Assembly (NCBI GenBank): GCA_009693055.1
Contig: SHYA01000004.1
Coordinates: 62,001-126,000, forward strand
Direction: 5' to 3'
Source of the DNA: Dehalococcoidia bacterium
GTDB lineage: Bacteria > Chloroflexota > Dehalococcoidia > Lucifugimonadales > SHYT01
DNA: 64,000 nt
The notes under the pieces are model-generated. The model had not been told where the DNA came from. It saw nothing but the letters and a program-made list of their open reading frames with translations, and did not search any database. Positions 53,770-61,617 of this stretch are shown in pieces. The translations under genes were made by a program, and so were the position numbers. Position 1 is the stretch's first letter, and each line of letters opens with the position of its first letter.

Positions 53770-53985
53770 TTACTTCTTGGTGGACGTGTACTCCAGAAGG
53801 ATGCGGGCCAGCCGCTTGTGCCCGGCCTTGAGGTAATGCTTCTTCCACCAGGCGGCCATGTAGTCCACGGCCTTCTTGGCATCGTCAGAGTCCACGTAGG
53901 CAGCGTTCAGTGCTCCGCTCGCCTCCCGAGCTGCTTGGTCCATGGAGGCGGCCACGACAGACGCGTCTTTTTTTGTGCTCACCAT
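53770..53985 (-). CDS. Hypothetical 71 aa protein
   Basis: Not recognised. Charged and Ala-rich with predicted helices: KKDASVVAASMDQAAREASGALNAAYV, then DDAKKAVDYMAAWWKKHYLKAGHKRLARILLEY. It has no signal peptide, no Cys, and Trp-Trp in the middle. AGGAG lies 8 nt before ATG 53985, and it sits between the ferredoxin-like and acyl-CoA dehydrogenase genes on the same strand, so it is probably expressed with them. Confidence 0.6.
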   Translation of the reverse strand: MVSTKKDASVVAASMDQAAREASGALNAAYVDSDDAKKAVDYMAAWWKKHYLKAGHKRLARILLEYTSTKK

Positions 53986-54110
53986 CGTTCTTTCTCCTGT
54001 CGCAGTGTTCTGCAGTGCTCAATAGCTTACACGGTTCGGCGGCCGTTGGCCGGAAGACCGCTCAGGATAGCATAGTCGGTTTCTTCGTGCGCCTCTGGCC
54101 CATGAAGGGG

Positions 54111-54326
54111 CTACTCATCATAGAGTTTCACGATGTGGACGGCACCTTGGGGACACGCCTGCACACACAGGTCGCACAACGTGCACTCATCCAAATTCTC
54201 CTCCACGATCTGCAGGCTACCCTGCGGGCCCTGGGCGAAGATATCCACGGGGCAGACTTCCACCAGCTTCTTTACCAGCTCCGGCTGGGAAGCCGCCTCC
54301 GGCGACACGTGGACTCGGATGAACAT
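54111..54326 (-). CDS. Ferredoxin-like 4Fe-4S protein
   Basis: 71 aa. ECTLCDLCVQACPQGAVHIV gives CxxCxxCxxxCP (C48, C51, C54, C58), and an isolated C25-Pro (VEVCPVDIF) completes a single-cluster layout. The N-terminus (MFIRVHVSPEAASQPELVKKLVEV) is soluble. It starts 7 bp after the ligase alpha-subunit stop and is the last gene of the lyase-ligase string. It could donate or accept electrons for the nearby dehydrogenase or reductase, but there is no direct evidence for a partner. Confidence 0.88.
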   Translation of the reverse strand: MFIRVHVSPEAASQPELVKKLVEVCPVDIFAQGPQGSLQIVEENLDECTLCDLCVQACPQGAVHIVKLYDE

Positions 54327-54333
54327 CGCCACG

Positions 54334-55245
54334 CTACAAGGATTCCTTGAGCCGCCGCTTGACCAGCTCGGGGATCTGGGAAATCTCCTCGGCAACCAAG
54401 ATACCCGCCTCTTGCAGGCGCCGGACCTTTTCGGCGGACGAGTCGGCGCGGCCCTCCACAATGGTGCCTGCGTGACCGAAGCGCATGCCGGGCATCTCGT
54501 CCATGAAACGGCCGGCCATGAAAGCGACAATGGGCAAGCGGCGTTTCGCGCCGTTCCCCGACACGTACGATGCGAGTTGCGCCTCCATTGGGCCGCCCGG
54601 CTCGGAGTAGACGACGATGGCCCTGGTTTCCGGGTCGGCTTCGAACAGAGGCATAAGCTCGGCATAGGTGCTGCCTATGATGGCGTCGCCGCCGATGCTC
54701 ACCGCGGTGCTCTGGCCCAAGCCGGCCGCGGTCAACGCGTTGGATATCTCGGTGGTCATTCCACCGCTGCGGGACATGACGCCAACCGGGCCGGACGTGA
54801 AGGCCTTGCGCGCCGCGGCGGCGGCCCCGCCTATGCCGCCCATCTTCGCCTTGCCGGGCGAGATGATTCCCAAACAGTTAGGGCCGATGACGCGCGCCTT
54901 GTTCATCTCCGCGAACTCGACCATCTGGGCCACCTCGCCGCGCGGAATCCGTTCGGTCACGACGACGATGAGCTTGATTCCTGCCTCAACCGCCTCAAAG
55001 ACCGCGTCGCGAACGAACGCGGGGGGTACGACGACCACTGATCCGTCCACACGCGTCCGCTGAGTGATCTCGCGGACGGTGTCGTACACCGGAACGCCAT
55101 AAACGTCACGGCCCTTGCGGCCGGGCGTCACGCCGCCGACAATCTTGGACCCGTAGTCCAGGCACTCTCGGACCATGCTTACGGCTTCGCGGCCTGTGAT
55201 GCCCTGGATAATGAACGTCGTGTCCTTGTCCACGAGGATAGACAC
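54334..55245 (-). CDS. Acid-CoA ligase alpha subunit (succinyl-CoA synthetase/malate thiokinase type)
   Basis: 303 aa CoA-binding subunit of an ADP- or GDP-forming ligase. FIIQGITGREAVSMVRECLDYG, GVTPGRKGRDVYGVPVYDTV, IGPNCLGIISPGKAKMG and the phospho-His loop FGHAGTIVEG (H258) are present. GTG 55245 lies 2 bp after the beta-subunit stop; the open frame upstream is rejected. Succinate (TCA cycle) and malate are both possible substrates. The neighbouring malyl-CoA lyase-like gene favours malate. Confidence 0.88.
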   Translation of the reverse strand: MSILVDKDTTFIIQGITGREAVSMVRECLDYGSKIVGGVTPGRKGRDVYGVPVYDTVREITQRTRVDGSVVVVPPAFVRDAVFEAVEAGIKLIVVVTERIPRGEVAQMVEFAEMNKARVIGPNCLGIISPGKAKMGGIGGAAAAARKAFTSGPVGVMSRSGGMTTEISNALTAAGLGQSTAVSIGGDAIIGSTYAELMPLFEADPETRAIVVYSEPGGPMEAQLASYVSGNGAKRRLPIVAFMAGRFMDEMPGMRFGHAGTIVEGRADSSAEKVRRLQEAGILVAEEISQIPELVKRRLKESL

Positions 55246-55247
55246 CG

Positions 55248-56468
55248 CTATGCTCCCCGCAACGCGCCGGCGCTCATTTTCACGACGGCGCGGCGCGCTG
55301 CCTCGTCCATGGAAACAGTCCGGTCGCAGTACTCCACACCGTACCGCCGTAGCAGCTTGAAGCCCTCCCCCTCCCACGAACCGGGGATGCGGAAGATGGC
55401 GATCACCTCCGCCGGGTCGCGGCCCGACTCAACTACACCCTTGATGACGCCTCGCGCGACGAGGTCCACCCGCGTGTTGCTGACGACGTTCATCATCACA
55501 GCGACCTTATTTACGCCCTGCTTGGAGAGGATGAGTTTGGTCAGTTCGCATACCTTGCGAACACTGGGGTTGCCGCCGATCTCGCAGTAGTTTGCGGCGC
55601 GGCCCCCGTGCTTGCGCACTGCGTCAAAAAGGGTGAGGCTCCCGCCGCCCGCGCCGATAATGAGGCCGAGGTCGCCGTCAAACTCGACGACCCGGCCCGC
55701 GACGCCCCTGCGGTCCACGGCATCCACTTCGGCGCCCCGGATCTCGAATGCGGTGGGTGGCCTCGACTGGCGGGTTTCCTCCTTGCCTATCCCAAGCTCC
55801 TCCAGCAACGCCGCCTGGCCGTCCCGTGCCTCATCCTCCATGTCCACGTGGCAGTCAAGGCAAAGAAAGCTGCCGTCCTCCAACCGCGCCAGCGGGTTGA
55901 TCTCGGCCAGTGTTAGCCCACGCTGCTGGAACATCCGCACCAGGCGGCTGAGGATAGGGATCAACGAGGTCAACTCAGAGCCTGTGATCCCCAGGGAAGT
56001 GATGGCTTCTTTGGCTTTGTAGTCAGAGAAGGGGATGATGTTGGAGACGTGCGTCGTGATCAGGTGGCCTGGGTGTAACTCGGCCACCTCCTCAATGTCT
56101 ATCCCCCCCATGTCGCTGAAGAGCATGACGGGGCGCTTGGCGAGAGCGTCGTAGATGACGCCGGCGTAGTATTCTTTCGCGACGGGCGCCCTGCCCTCCA
56201 CAAGGACACCGCGCGGCGTCTGCCCTTTGATGGTCAGGCCAAAGATCTTGGCCGCTGCGGTCTTCGCTTCGGCGGGAGAGTTGGCGAACAGCACGCCGCC
56301 TGCCTTCATTCTGCCGCCGGTGAGCACCTGTGATTTGAGCACCACGGGCGCCCCAATGCCATTGGCAATACGCTCTGCGTCCTCGGGGCTCTTCGCTACG
56401 TCGCCCTTGGGGAGTGGCAGGCGGTGCTTGCCAAGCAGCACCTTTGCTTCGTACTCATAAAACCGCAT
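55248..56468 (-). CDS. Acid-CoA ligase beta subunit (ATP-grasp; SucC/MtkA-like)
   Basis: 406 aa partner of the alpha subunit. MRFYEYEAKVLLGKHRLPLPKG is the SucC-type start, followed by the ATP-grasp segment VVLKSQVLTGGRMKAGGVLF, LTLAEINPLARLEDGSFLCLDCHVDMED and CEIGGNPSVRKVCELTKLILS. The C-terminal CoA-side domain is divergent (NVVSNTRVDLVARGVIKGVV) compared with standard SucC. ATG 56468 is chosen. In methylotrophs the same order, lyase with two ligase subunits, forms the malate thiokinase/malyl-CoA lyase step. Confidence 0.85.
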   Translation of the reverse strand: MRFYEYEAKVLLGKHRLPLPKGDVAKSPEDAERIANGIGAPVVLKSQVLTGGRMKAGGVLFANSPAEAKTAAAKIFGLTIKGQTPRGVLVEGRAPVAKEYYAGVIYDALAKRPVMLFSDMGGIDIEEVAELHPGHLITTHVSNIIPFSDYKAKEAITSLGITGSELTSLIPILSRLVRMFQQRGLTLAEINPLARLEDGSFLCLDCHVDMEDEARDGQAALLEELGIGKEETRQSRPPTAFEIRGAEVDAVDRRGVAGRVVEFDGDLGLIIGAGGGSLTLFDAVRKHGGRAANYCEIGGNPSVRKVCELTKLILSKQGVNKVAVMMNVVSNTRVDLVARGVIKGVVESGRDPAEVIAIFRIPGSWEGEGFKLLRRYGVEYCDRTVSMDEAARRAVVKMSAGALRGA

Positions 56469-56531
56469 CGGTTCTCTCGCAGTGTTCAAGCGGCCGGAAC
56501 AGTTTCAGGCGCTGGTGAGCCCCTGAACAGG

Positions 56532-57560
56532 CTAGCGCACCTGGCCGCTCGTCTCAAGGATGTCGTAGCCACTTATCGCCTTGGACTTTTGGGCATGCTT
56601 TGCCAAATAGGCCGGGTCCACGACGCCAGCCTGCACTCCCTTGGCCAGCAGCATGAGCAGCGCCTTGATAACCGCCTCGTCGAGAAACTCTCCGGTTTCC
56701 GGCTCCATCAAGGCGCCGCCACCATGCTCGTGGTAATACTCAAGCGAGCGCTTGGCCGCCCCAATCCGCGCCGAGTTGGGAGTGAAGCACTCGTTCGCAA
56801 TCTCCGCCTGCTGCGGGTGGATGATCCACGTTCCGTCCATGCCCAGGTTGGCCGCCTCTATGTTCTTCTGGCGGAGCTCCTCGCGGATGCGACGGGATTC
56901 CTCCTCAGGCATGTCCTTGCGGCTGATGGTGAGATAGGCGTTATCCACGGCGTGAAGTCCCGCCGCCTTGGCGGCCACCACCACAGCTTGCTTCACGTAG
57001 TGGAAGTTCTTGTTCTGATCTTTCACCATTTCGTGTACGCCGATGCTGGCGACGAAGTCTGCGATGCCGAAGACGAGGCCTGCCATGCGTGGCGAAGCAG
57101 TGGCGATCTTGTAGGCGTTCACTATCGCCAAGGGCGACTCAATAAGCGCCTCAATCTGCACCCGGGTCTTCCATCCCCCCTGCTGTTCGAGGGTGTCAAG
57201 CAGACGCGAGAGGTAAACGATGTCTTCCGGCTCGTTGCACTTAGGGAGGATGATGCCGTGGAAGCGGTCAGGCGCCCCCAGCATGATCGCTTCAATGTCG
57301 CCAAGGAAAAATGGGGAGCGAGTGTTGTTGGGGCGGATGGTGACCACCTTGCGGCCGAAGTCCACCGTATTCAGCGCCTCAACCATTGTTTTGCGAGAAG
57401 CCTCACCCTTGAACTCGTAGGGGCAGGCGTCTTCAAAGTCCGCCATCACCTCGTCCACAGCGGCTCTGGCGGCGTTCTCGTGCATCCGCATGCTATGGGA
57501 TGGATAGGTTAGCTCTGTTCGGGGGATGATGAGGCGTTTGCCCCCCTCAAGGACGAACAT
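56532..57560 (-). CDS. HpcH/HpaI-family CoA lyase, malyl-CoA lyase-like
   Basis: 342 aa CitE-like TIM-barrel lyase. Conserved elements are VMADFEDACPYEFKGEASRKTMVEAL (metal-binding Glu/Asp), VVTIRPNNTRS (substrate Arg), VQIEALIESPLAIVNAYKIA (metal Glu), GIADFVASIG and MDGTWIIHPQQAEIANECFTP. These fit malyl-CoA/beta-methylmalyl-CoA/citramalyl-CoA lyases, which split the thioester into glyoxylate (or pyruvate) plus acetyl- or propionyl-CoA. It heads the unit lyase-ligase beta-ligase alpha-ferredoxin. The exact substrate is not resolved. Confidence 0.87.
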   Translation of the reverse strand: MFVLEGGKRLIIPRTELTYPSHSMRMHENAARAAVDEVMADFEDACPYEFKGEASRKTMVEALNTVDFGRKVVTIRPNNTRSPFFLGDIEAIMLGAPDRFHGIILPKCNEPEDIVYLSRLLDTLEQQGGWKTRVQIEALIESPLAIVNAYKIATASPRMAGLVFGIADFVASIGVHEMVKDQNKNFHYVKQAVVVAAKAAGLHAVDNAYLTISRKDMPEEESRRIREELRQKNIEAANLGMDGTWIIHPQQAEIANECFTPNSARIGAAKRSLEYYHEHGGGALMEPETGEFLDEAVIKALLMLLAKGVQAGVVDPAYLAKHAQKSKAISGYDILETSGQVR

Positions 57561-57721
57561 CCGGTCCCTTCCTCCAGACGGTTTTGTTGTGCCGCCGCTA
57601 ACTTCTTTGAAAGCGTGCGGTCCCAGAAAGGCGAAAGCGCGGTTCAGAGCCTGGCAAGGCGCTTTCCCATAGACAGATTGTACCTCAAACCAATCGCCAT
57701 TCCCCGCGTCTATAGGCTGTT

Positions 57722-58789
57722 CTACTGGGGGAGCAACACCACCTTGCCGATCGCCTCGTCGTCCTCGATGATGCGGTACGCTTCCGCGGCGCGGCTCATG
57801 GGCACGACCTTGTGGATCAGGGGCCTGATGTGCCCCTCTTCCACCATCTTCATCGCTTGCCGGAGCTCGTCCACCGTGCCCAGTGTGGAGCCGATGAGCT
57901 GCACCTGGCGGAAGAAGACGTGCCGCAGGTCAACCGGGGCCTCAAAGCCGCTTGTTGCGCCGGAGATCACGACTTTGCCACCCCACCTGGCCAGCCGCAG
58001 GCTGGTGGCCATGGTGGCCCGGCCTGGGTGCTCAAAGACGATGTCCACGCCGCGCGGCCCGACGATGTTCCGGACCTCCTCGCGGATGTCTTGGGTTTTG
58101 CGGTTGATTACGTACTCGGCTCCAAGCTCCCTGCATCGGGCGAGCTTCTGGTCGTCGGAGGCCACCGCAATGGCGTGGGCGCGGAAGAGCCTACAGATCT
58201 GGATCGCCATGGAGCCGATGCCGCCCGCAGCGCCCCAGATGAGTACGTAGTCGCCAGGCCGTATGCCGCCCTTGGTGACCAACTGCCGCCAGGCGGTCAC
58301 CAGCACCAGCGGAAGCGAGGCTGCCTCCTCCCAGGTGATGTTCTTCGGCTTGGGAAGCAGGTTGTCCTGATGGATCTTGGCAAACTGGGCGTGGGAGCCT
58401 TCCATCGGGGCGTTGTCAAAGCCCCAAATCATGTGCTCTTGGCCCACCGGGTTTCCCATCGCGGGAATGCCGCAGTGGTTTAGCACCTCGTCGCCAACCT
58501 TGACCTTGGTGACTTCCGAACCGACCTCGCGCACGATCCCCGCGAAGTCGCTGCCGAAGATGTGGGGAAGCGCCACCTGGAGAGGAGTGCCACGGCGCGC
58601 CCAAACATCGTTGTAGTTGGATCCGGCAGCCTTGACCTCCACCACCGCCTCGTTCGGGCCGGCTTTCGGGGTGGGCACGTCCTTCCACAGGACGACTTCA
58701 GACCCGCCGTACTGCTCCATCACGGCAGCCTTCATCGTCTCAGGGAGCCGGTTGTTCGTGGTGTGGGAGGTTGACTTGGCCTGGGTCAC
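57722..58789 (-). CDS. MDR reductase related to crotonyl-CoA carboxylase/reductase
   Basis: 355 aa NAD(P)H-dependent medium-chain reductase. MIWGFDNAPMEGSHAQFAKI, LLPKPKNITWEEAASLPL, VLIWGAAGGIGSMAIQICR and GVDIVFEHPGRATMATSL are closest in pattern to the Ccr group. By recollection of the Kitasatospora Ccr site, N81 and F170 have counterparts (NYND, WGF), while E171 is Asp and H365 is Thr (LIGSTLGT). The ~80-residue N-terminal extension of Ccr is missing. A non-carboxylating enoyl-CoA reductase is therefore likelier. GTG 58789 is set by AGGAGG six bases upstream. Confidence 0.82.
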   Translation of the reverse strand: MTQAKSTSHTTNNRLPETMKAAVMEQYGGSEVVLWKDVPTPKAGPNEAVVEVKAAGSNYNDVWARRGTPLQVALPHIFGSDFAGIVREVGSEVTKVKVGDEVLNHCGIPAMGNPVGQEHMIWGFDNAPMEGSHAQFAKIHQDNLLPKPKNITWEEAASLPLVLVTAWRQLVTKGGIRPGDYVLIWGAAGGIGSMAIQICRLFRAHAIAVASDDQKLARCRELGAEYVINRKTQDIREEVRNIVGPRGVDIVFEHPGRATMATSLRLARWGGKVVISGATSGFEAPVDLRHVFFRQVQLIGSTLGTVDELRQAMKMVEEGHIRPLIHKVVPMSRAAEAYRIIEDDEAIGKVVLLPQ

Positions 58790-58896
58790 GCTGCGCCTCC
58801 TAGAAGCCTCTCCGAGATACAGGCTGAGCTTTTTGCACAGGCGCGTGTCGCGGGATGGGTAATGCCTCTCACGCGCGACGACATTACACCATTGTA

Positions 58897-58906
58897 CACA
58901 TATGTG
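58897..58906. promoter_or_regulatory. Palindromic site upstream of the Ccr-like reductase gene
   Basis: CACATATGTG is a perfect 10 bp palindrome about 110 bp before the GTG start, in an AT-rich patch with TACAAT and TGTAAT -10-like elements on the minus strand. It may be an operator. No regulator gene is adjacent. Confidence 0.35.
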
Positions 58907-58973
58907 CAAGTAAAACGGCCGTAATATGTCAGACCAAGTGTTCAGTCTCTCGCCCCGAGGTGACGGCTGGCGC

Positions 58974-60221
58974 CTAGAGGACCTTCGCTCCCTGGAGCTT
59001 CTTGATCTGCTCCGGGCTCAAGCCGGCTACCTGGGTGTAGATGAGGTCGTTGTCGGCGCCCGCGGGTGCGGGGCCGCGCCAGATCTTGCCTGGCGTTGCT
59101 GACATCTTGGGGTACGCGCCCGCGCCCTTTACCGTCGTCTTCAGCGATTCGTCAAACCACTCGACGTGGAGGCCACGCGCGGCGTAGTGCGGGTCCTCCG
59201 CAATGTCCTGCCCGTTCATGATCTTGGAACACGCAACGCCCTTCTCGTTCATCATCAGCACCACCTCTATGCACACCCGCTGGTTTACCCAGGAGCGCAG
59301 CAGGTGGTCGAACTCGCGGCCCTCCGGCGAGTCCGGTTCCCGGTGCGCCTTTGCCCAGCGCGCGGGGTCTTCACCTAGCACCTCGCAGACGGCGTCAAAC
59401 TGAGCCTGGTCGGTCGCCGAGATGACGGTCCAACCATCCAGCGCCTCGTACGAGTCGTACGGCTGCGTGGTCGTGGTGACGTCACGATTGCCCCTGCGCT
59501 TGAGCACAACGCCATCGTTATGGTAGATGGCCGCGACGGCGCCGCTATGCCGTTGAATGACCTCAAACTGCGGGATGTCCAGCACCTGGCCCTCTCCCGT
59601 CTTCTGCGCGTGGATGTACGCCGCCAGCGTTGCCGCAAGGGTGTGGAGCGCGGTGATGAAGTCGCCGAACCAGGGCGCCGTCCGGATGGGCGGCCTGGGC
59701 TCCGGCAGCCCCGTCAGGGACATCAGCCCGCCGTACGCCTGCGCAATGGCATCGTACGACGGCCTTCCAAGATAGTCGCGATGGCCTGTCTGGCCGTAGC
59801 CGGACACGTGCACGATCACCATCTTGGGGTTGCGCTTGAGCACTGCCTCGTCCGTGACCCCCCACTTGCCAAGGGTTCCGGGCTTTGAACTCTCCATCCA
59901 AATGTCAAAGTGCGGAACGAGCTTGTCCAGGAAGAGGTCGCGCCCCTCCGGCGTGCTGAGGTCAAGGGTGATGAAGTACTCGTTGTGGCGCTCGCCGGTC
60001 CAGTCGGCGCTCACGGGTTTTCCCTCAGGGGTCTTGAACTTGTAGCCGGTGGCGCGCCACGGGTCGCCCTCGCCCGGCCGCTCCAGGTTCACAATCGTGG
60101 CGCCGTGCTCGCCCGCCATCACCGGCGCAAACGGCTCCGCGATGTAGACGCCGTTGGTAACAATACGCAGCCCCTTGAGTGCGCCGAACTGCTCAGGGAT
60201 GGTGAACGGCTTCTTTTGCAT
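58974..60221 (-). CDS. CaiB-type class III CoA transferase, tandem copy 1
   Basis: 415 aa, closest in pattern to L-carnitine CoA transferase CaiB: GVYIAEPFAPVMAGEHGATIV, DIWMESSKPGTLGKWGVTDE, IVHVSGYGQTGHRDYLGRPSYDAIAQAYGG, and near the end PGKIWRGPAPAGADND. The likely nucleophile is the Asp in APWFGDFITALH. It shares IPEQFGALKGLRI with its upstream neighbour, showing tandem duplication. Succinyl-CoA:malate or mesaconyl-CoA transferase roles would fit the surrounding genes but are inference. ATG 60221 with AGGAGAG. Confidence 0.9.
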   Translation of the reverse strand: MQKKPFTIPEQFGALKGLRIVTNGVYIAEPFAPVMAGEHGATIVNLERPGEGDPWRATGYKFKTPEGKPVSADWTGERHNEYFITLDLSTPEGRDLFLDKLVPHFDIWMESSKPGTLGKWGVTDEAVLKRNPKMVIVHVSGYGQTGHRDYLGRPSYDAIAQAYGGLMSLTGLPEPRPPIRTAPWFGDFITALHTLAATLAAYIHAQKTGEGQVLDIPQFEVIQRHSGAVAAIYHNDGVVLKRRGNRDVTTTTQPYDSYEALDGWTVISATDQAQFDAVCEVLGEDPARWAKAHREPDSPEGREFDHLLRSWVNQRVCIEVVLMMNEKGVACSKIMNGQDIAEDPHYAARGLHVEWFDESLKTTVKGAGAYPKMSATPGKIWRGPAPAGADNDLIYTQVAGLSPEQIKKLQGAKVL

Positions 60222-60289
60222 CGTGCGTCTCTCCTCTTGGCGCGACCCCGAACCGCCGCAAGCGTCCTGGAGTTGCCGTGCCGTTACGC

Positions 60290-61534
60290 TTAGATGACCT
60301 TTTTCGTTCTGAGCTCTTTCAGCTTGGCTGCGCTCAGGCCGACCAGCCGGGTATACACCGTGTCGTTGTCGTGTCCGACGCCAACGGACCCCCGCCAGAT
60401 TTTCCCTGGCGTCTTAGAGAACCACGGCACGGGCCGCACGCCTTTGACCTTGCCCACCTGCTCGTCATCCCACTCCTCGTGGATCTTCCGTTCAACGAAG
60501 TGCGGGTCTTGGGCGGCCTGCTTGGGGTCGTTGACCGGGCCGCAAGGGATCGTGGCCTCGTTCAATGTCCGTACGACCTCGGCGACGGTGCGCTGGCCCA
60601 CCCACTTGCGCAGGACGCCGTCAAACTCCAGCCCGACCGGCGAGTTGGGGTTGGAGAACGCCCCGCTCAACCTCTCGTCGTTGGGGTCGAGTCCAAGCAG
60701 CGTCAGCGTGCGCCTGAAGATGGGGACCGAGATGGCCGCGATGAACACCCATCCATCCGTAGCCATGAAGGTGTCGTACGGCTGGAATTGGCCCGCCTTG
60801 TTGCCCGTGCGCTCCCGGATGGCGCCGTCTACAAACCACATCGGCATGGTGCCGGATGTGATCTTGTTGATGCACTCAAACTCCGCGATGTCTATCACCT
60901 GGCCCTTGCCGGTCTGCTGGGCCCAGATGTACGCCGCCAGCGAGCTCCAGAATGCGTACAGGGCCACAATCTTATCGCCGCCGTGGACCGGCGCGGCAAC
61001 GGGAGTCGCGTCCGGCTGGCCTGTCGTATACATCAGGCCGCCGAAGGCCAGGTTGACCAGGGAGGAGCTGGAGCGCTGGAGATAGTCCGGATCACCCGTC
61101 TGTCCAAACGGCGAGACGTGCGTGATGATGATCCGGGGATTCTGGGCGAGCACGGCTGCATCCGTGATGCCCCAGGCCGGATAGGTACCCGGCTTGGAGT
61201 TTTCCATCCAGATGTCGCACTGGGGGATCAGGTCGTTGAGGAACACCTCACGCCCCTCCGGCTTGGCCAGGTCAAGCGTGATGTAGAAGGCGTTGCGGCG
61301 GTCATGGACCCAGTGCGCGTTGACCTGGCCGCCAGTGCGAGTTTTCCAGGTGTACTCCTCGCGCCGCCAGGGGTCTCCCGCGCCGGGCGCCTCCACCTGG
61401 ATCACCTCGGCGCCAAAGTCGGCCGCCAGGTGCGCCGCGTACGGCTGCGTGATCTTGGTGCCGGTGGAGAGGATGCGCAAACCCCTCAATGCGCCAAACT
61501 GCTCAGGTAGGATGCTGGGCGCTCTGTCCGACAT
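60290..61534 (-). CDS. CaiB-type class III CoA transferase, tandem copy 2
   Basis: 414 aa paralogue of the next gene downstream, 68 bp apart on the same strand. Blocks include LPEQFGALRGLRILSTGTKI, EVIQVEAPGAGDPWRREEYTW, DIWMENSKPGTYPAWGITD, ISTHVSPFGQTGDP-like sequence and PGKIWRGSVGVGHDND. The active-site Asp is probably in HGGDKIVALY. The two may form a heteromer, as in succinyl-CoA:malate CoA transferase of Chloroflexus, or serve two substrates. ATG 61534 has GGGGGAGGAG upstream. Confidence 0.9.
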   Translation of the reverse strand: MSDRAPSILPEQFGALRGLRILSTGTKITQPYAAHLAADFGAEVIQVEAPGAGDPWRREEYTWKTRTGGQVNAHWVHDRRNAFYITLDLAKPEGREVFLNDLIPQCDIWMENSKPGTYPAWGITDAAVLAQNPRIIITHVSPFGQTGDPDYLQRSSSSLVNLAFGGLMYTTGQPDATPVAAPVHGGDKIVALYAFWSSLAAYIWAQQTGKGQVIDIAEFECINKITSGTMPMWFVDGAIRERTGNKAGQFQPYDTFMATDGWVFIAAISVPIFRRTLTLLGLDPNDERLSGAFSNPNSPVGLEFDGVLRKWVGQRTVAEVVRTLNEATIPCGPVNDPKQAAQDPHFVERKIHEEWDDEQVGKVKGVRPVPWFSKTPGKIWRGSVGVGHDNDTVYTRLVGLSAAKLKELRTKKVI

Positions 61535-61617
61535 AGCTCCTCCCCCTCATGCATGAAGTCCTTAGCCTAAACCGCGTGCCATTATACCCGCATCGCTCAA
61601 GGTGCATCTTCTCTCCG

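Noticed and set aside
54111-54665. A longer start for the ferredoxin gene, up to 54665
   Set aside because: The extra part overlaps the ligase alpha subunit in another frame and is low-complexity; ATG 54326 gives a normal ferredoxin.
60278-61510. A 410-codon plus-strand open frame
   Set aside because: It mirrors the CaiB transferase gene; the GC-rich codon structure explains it.
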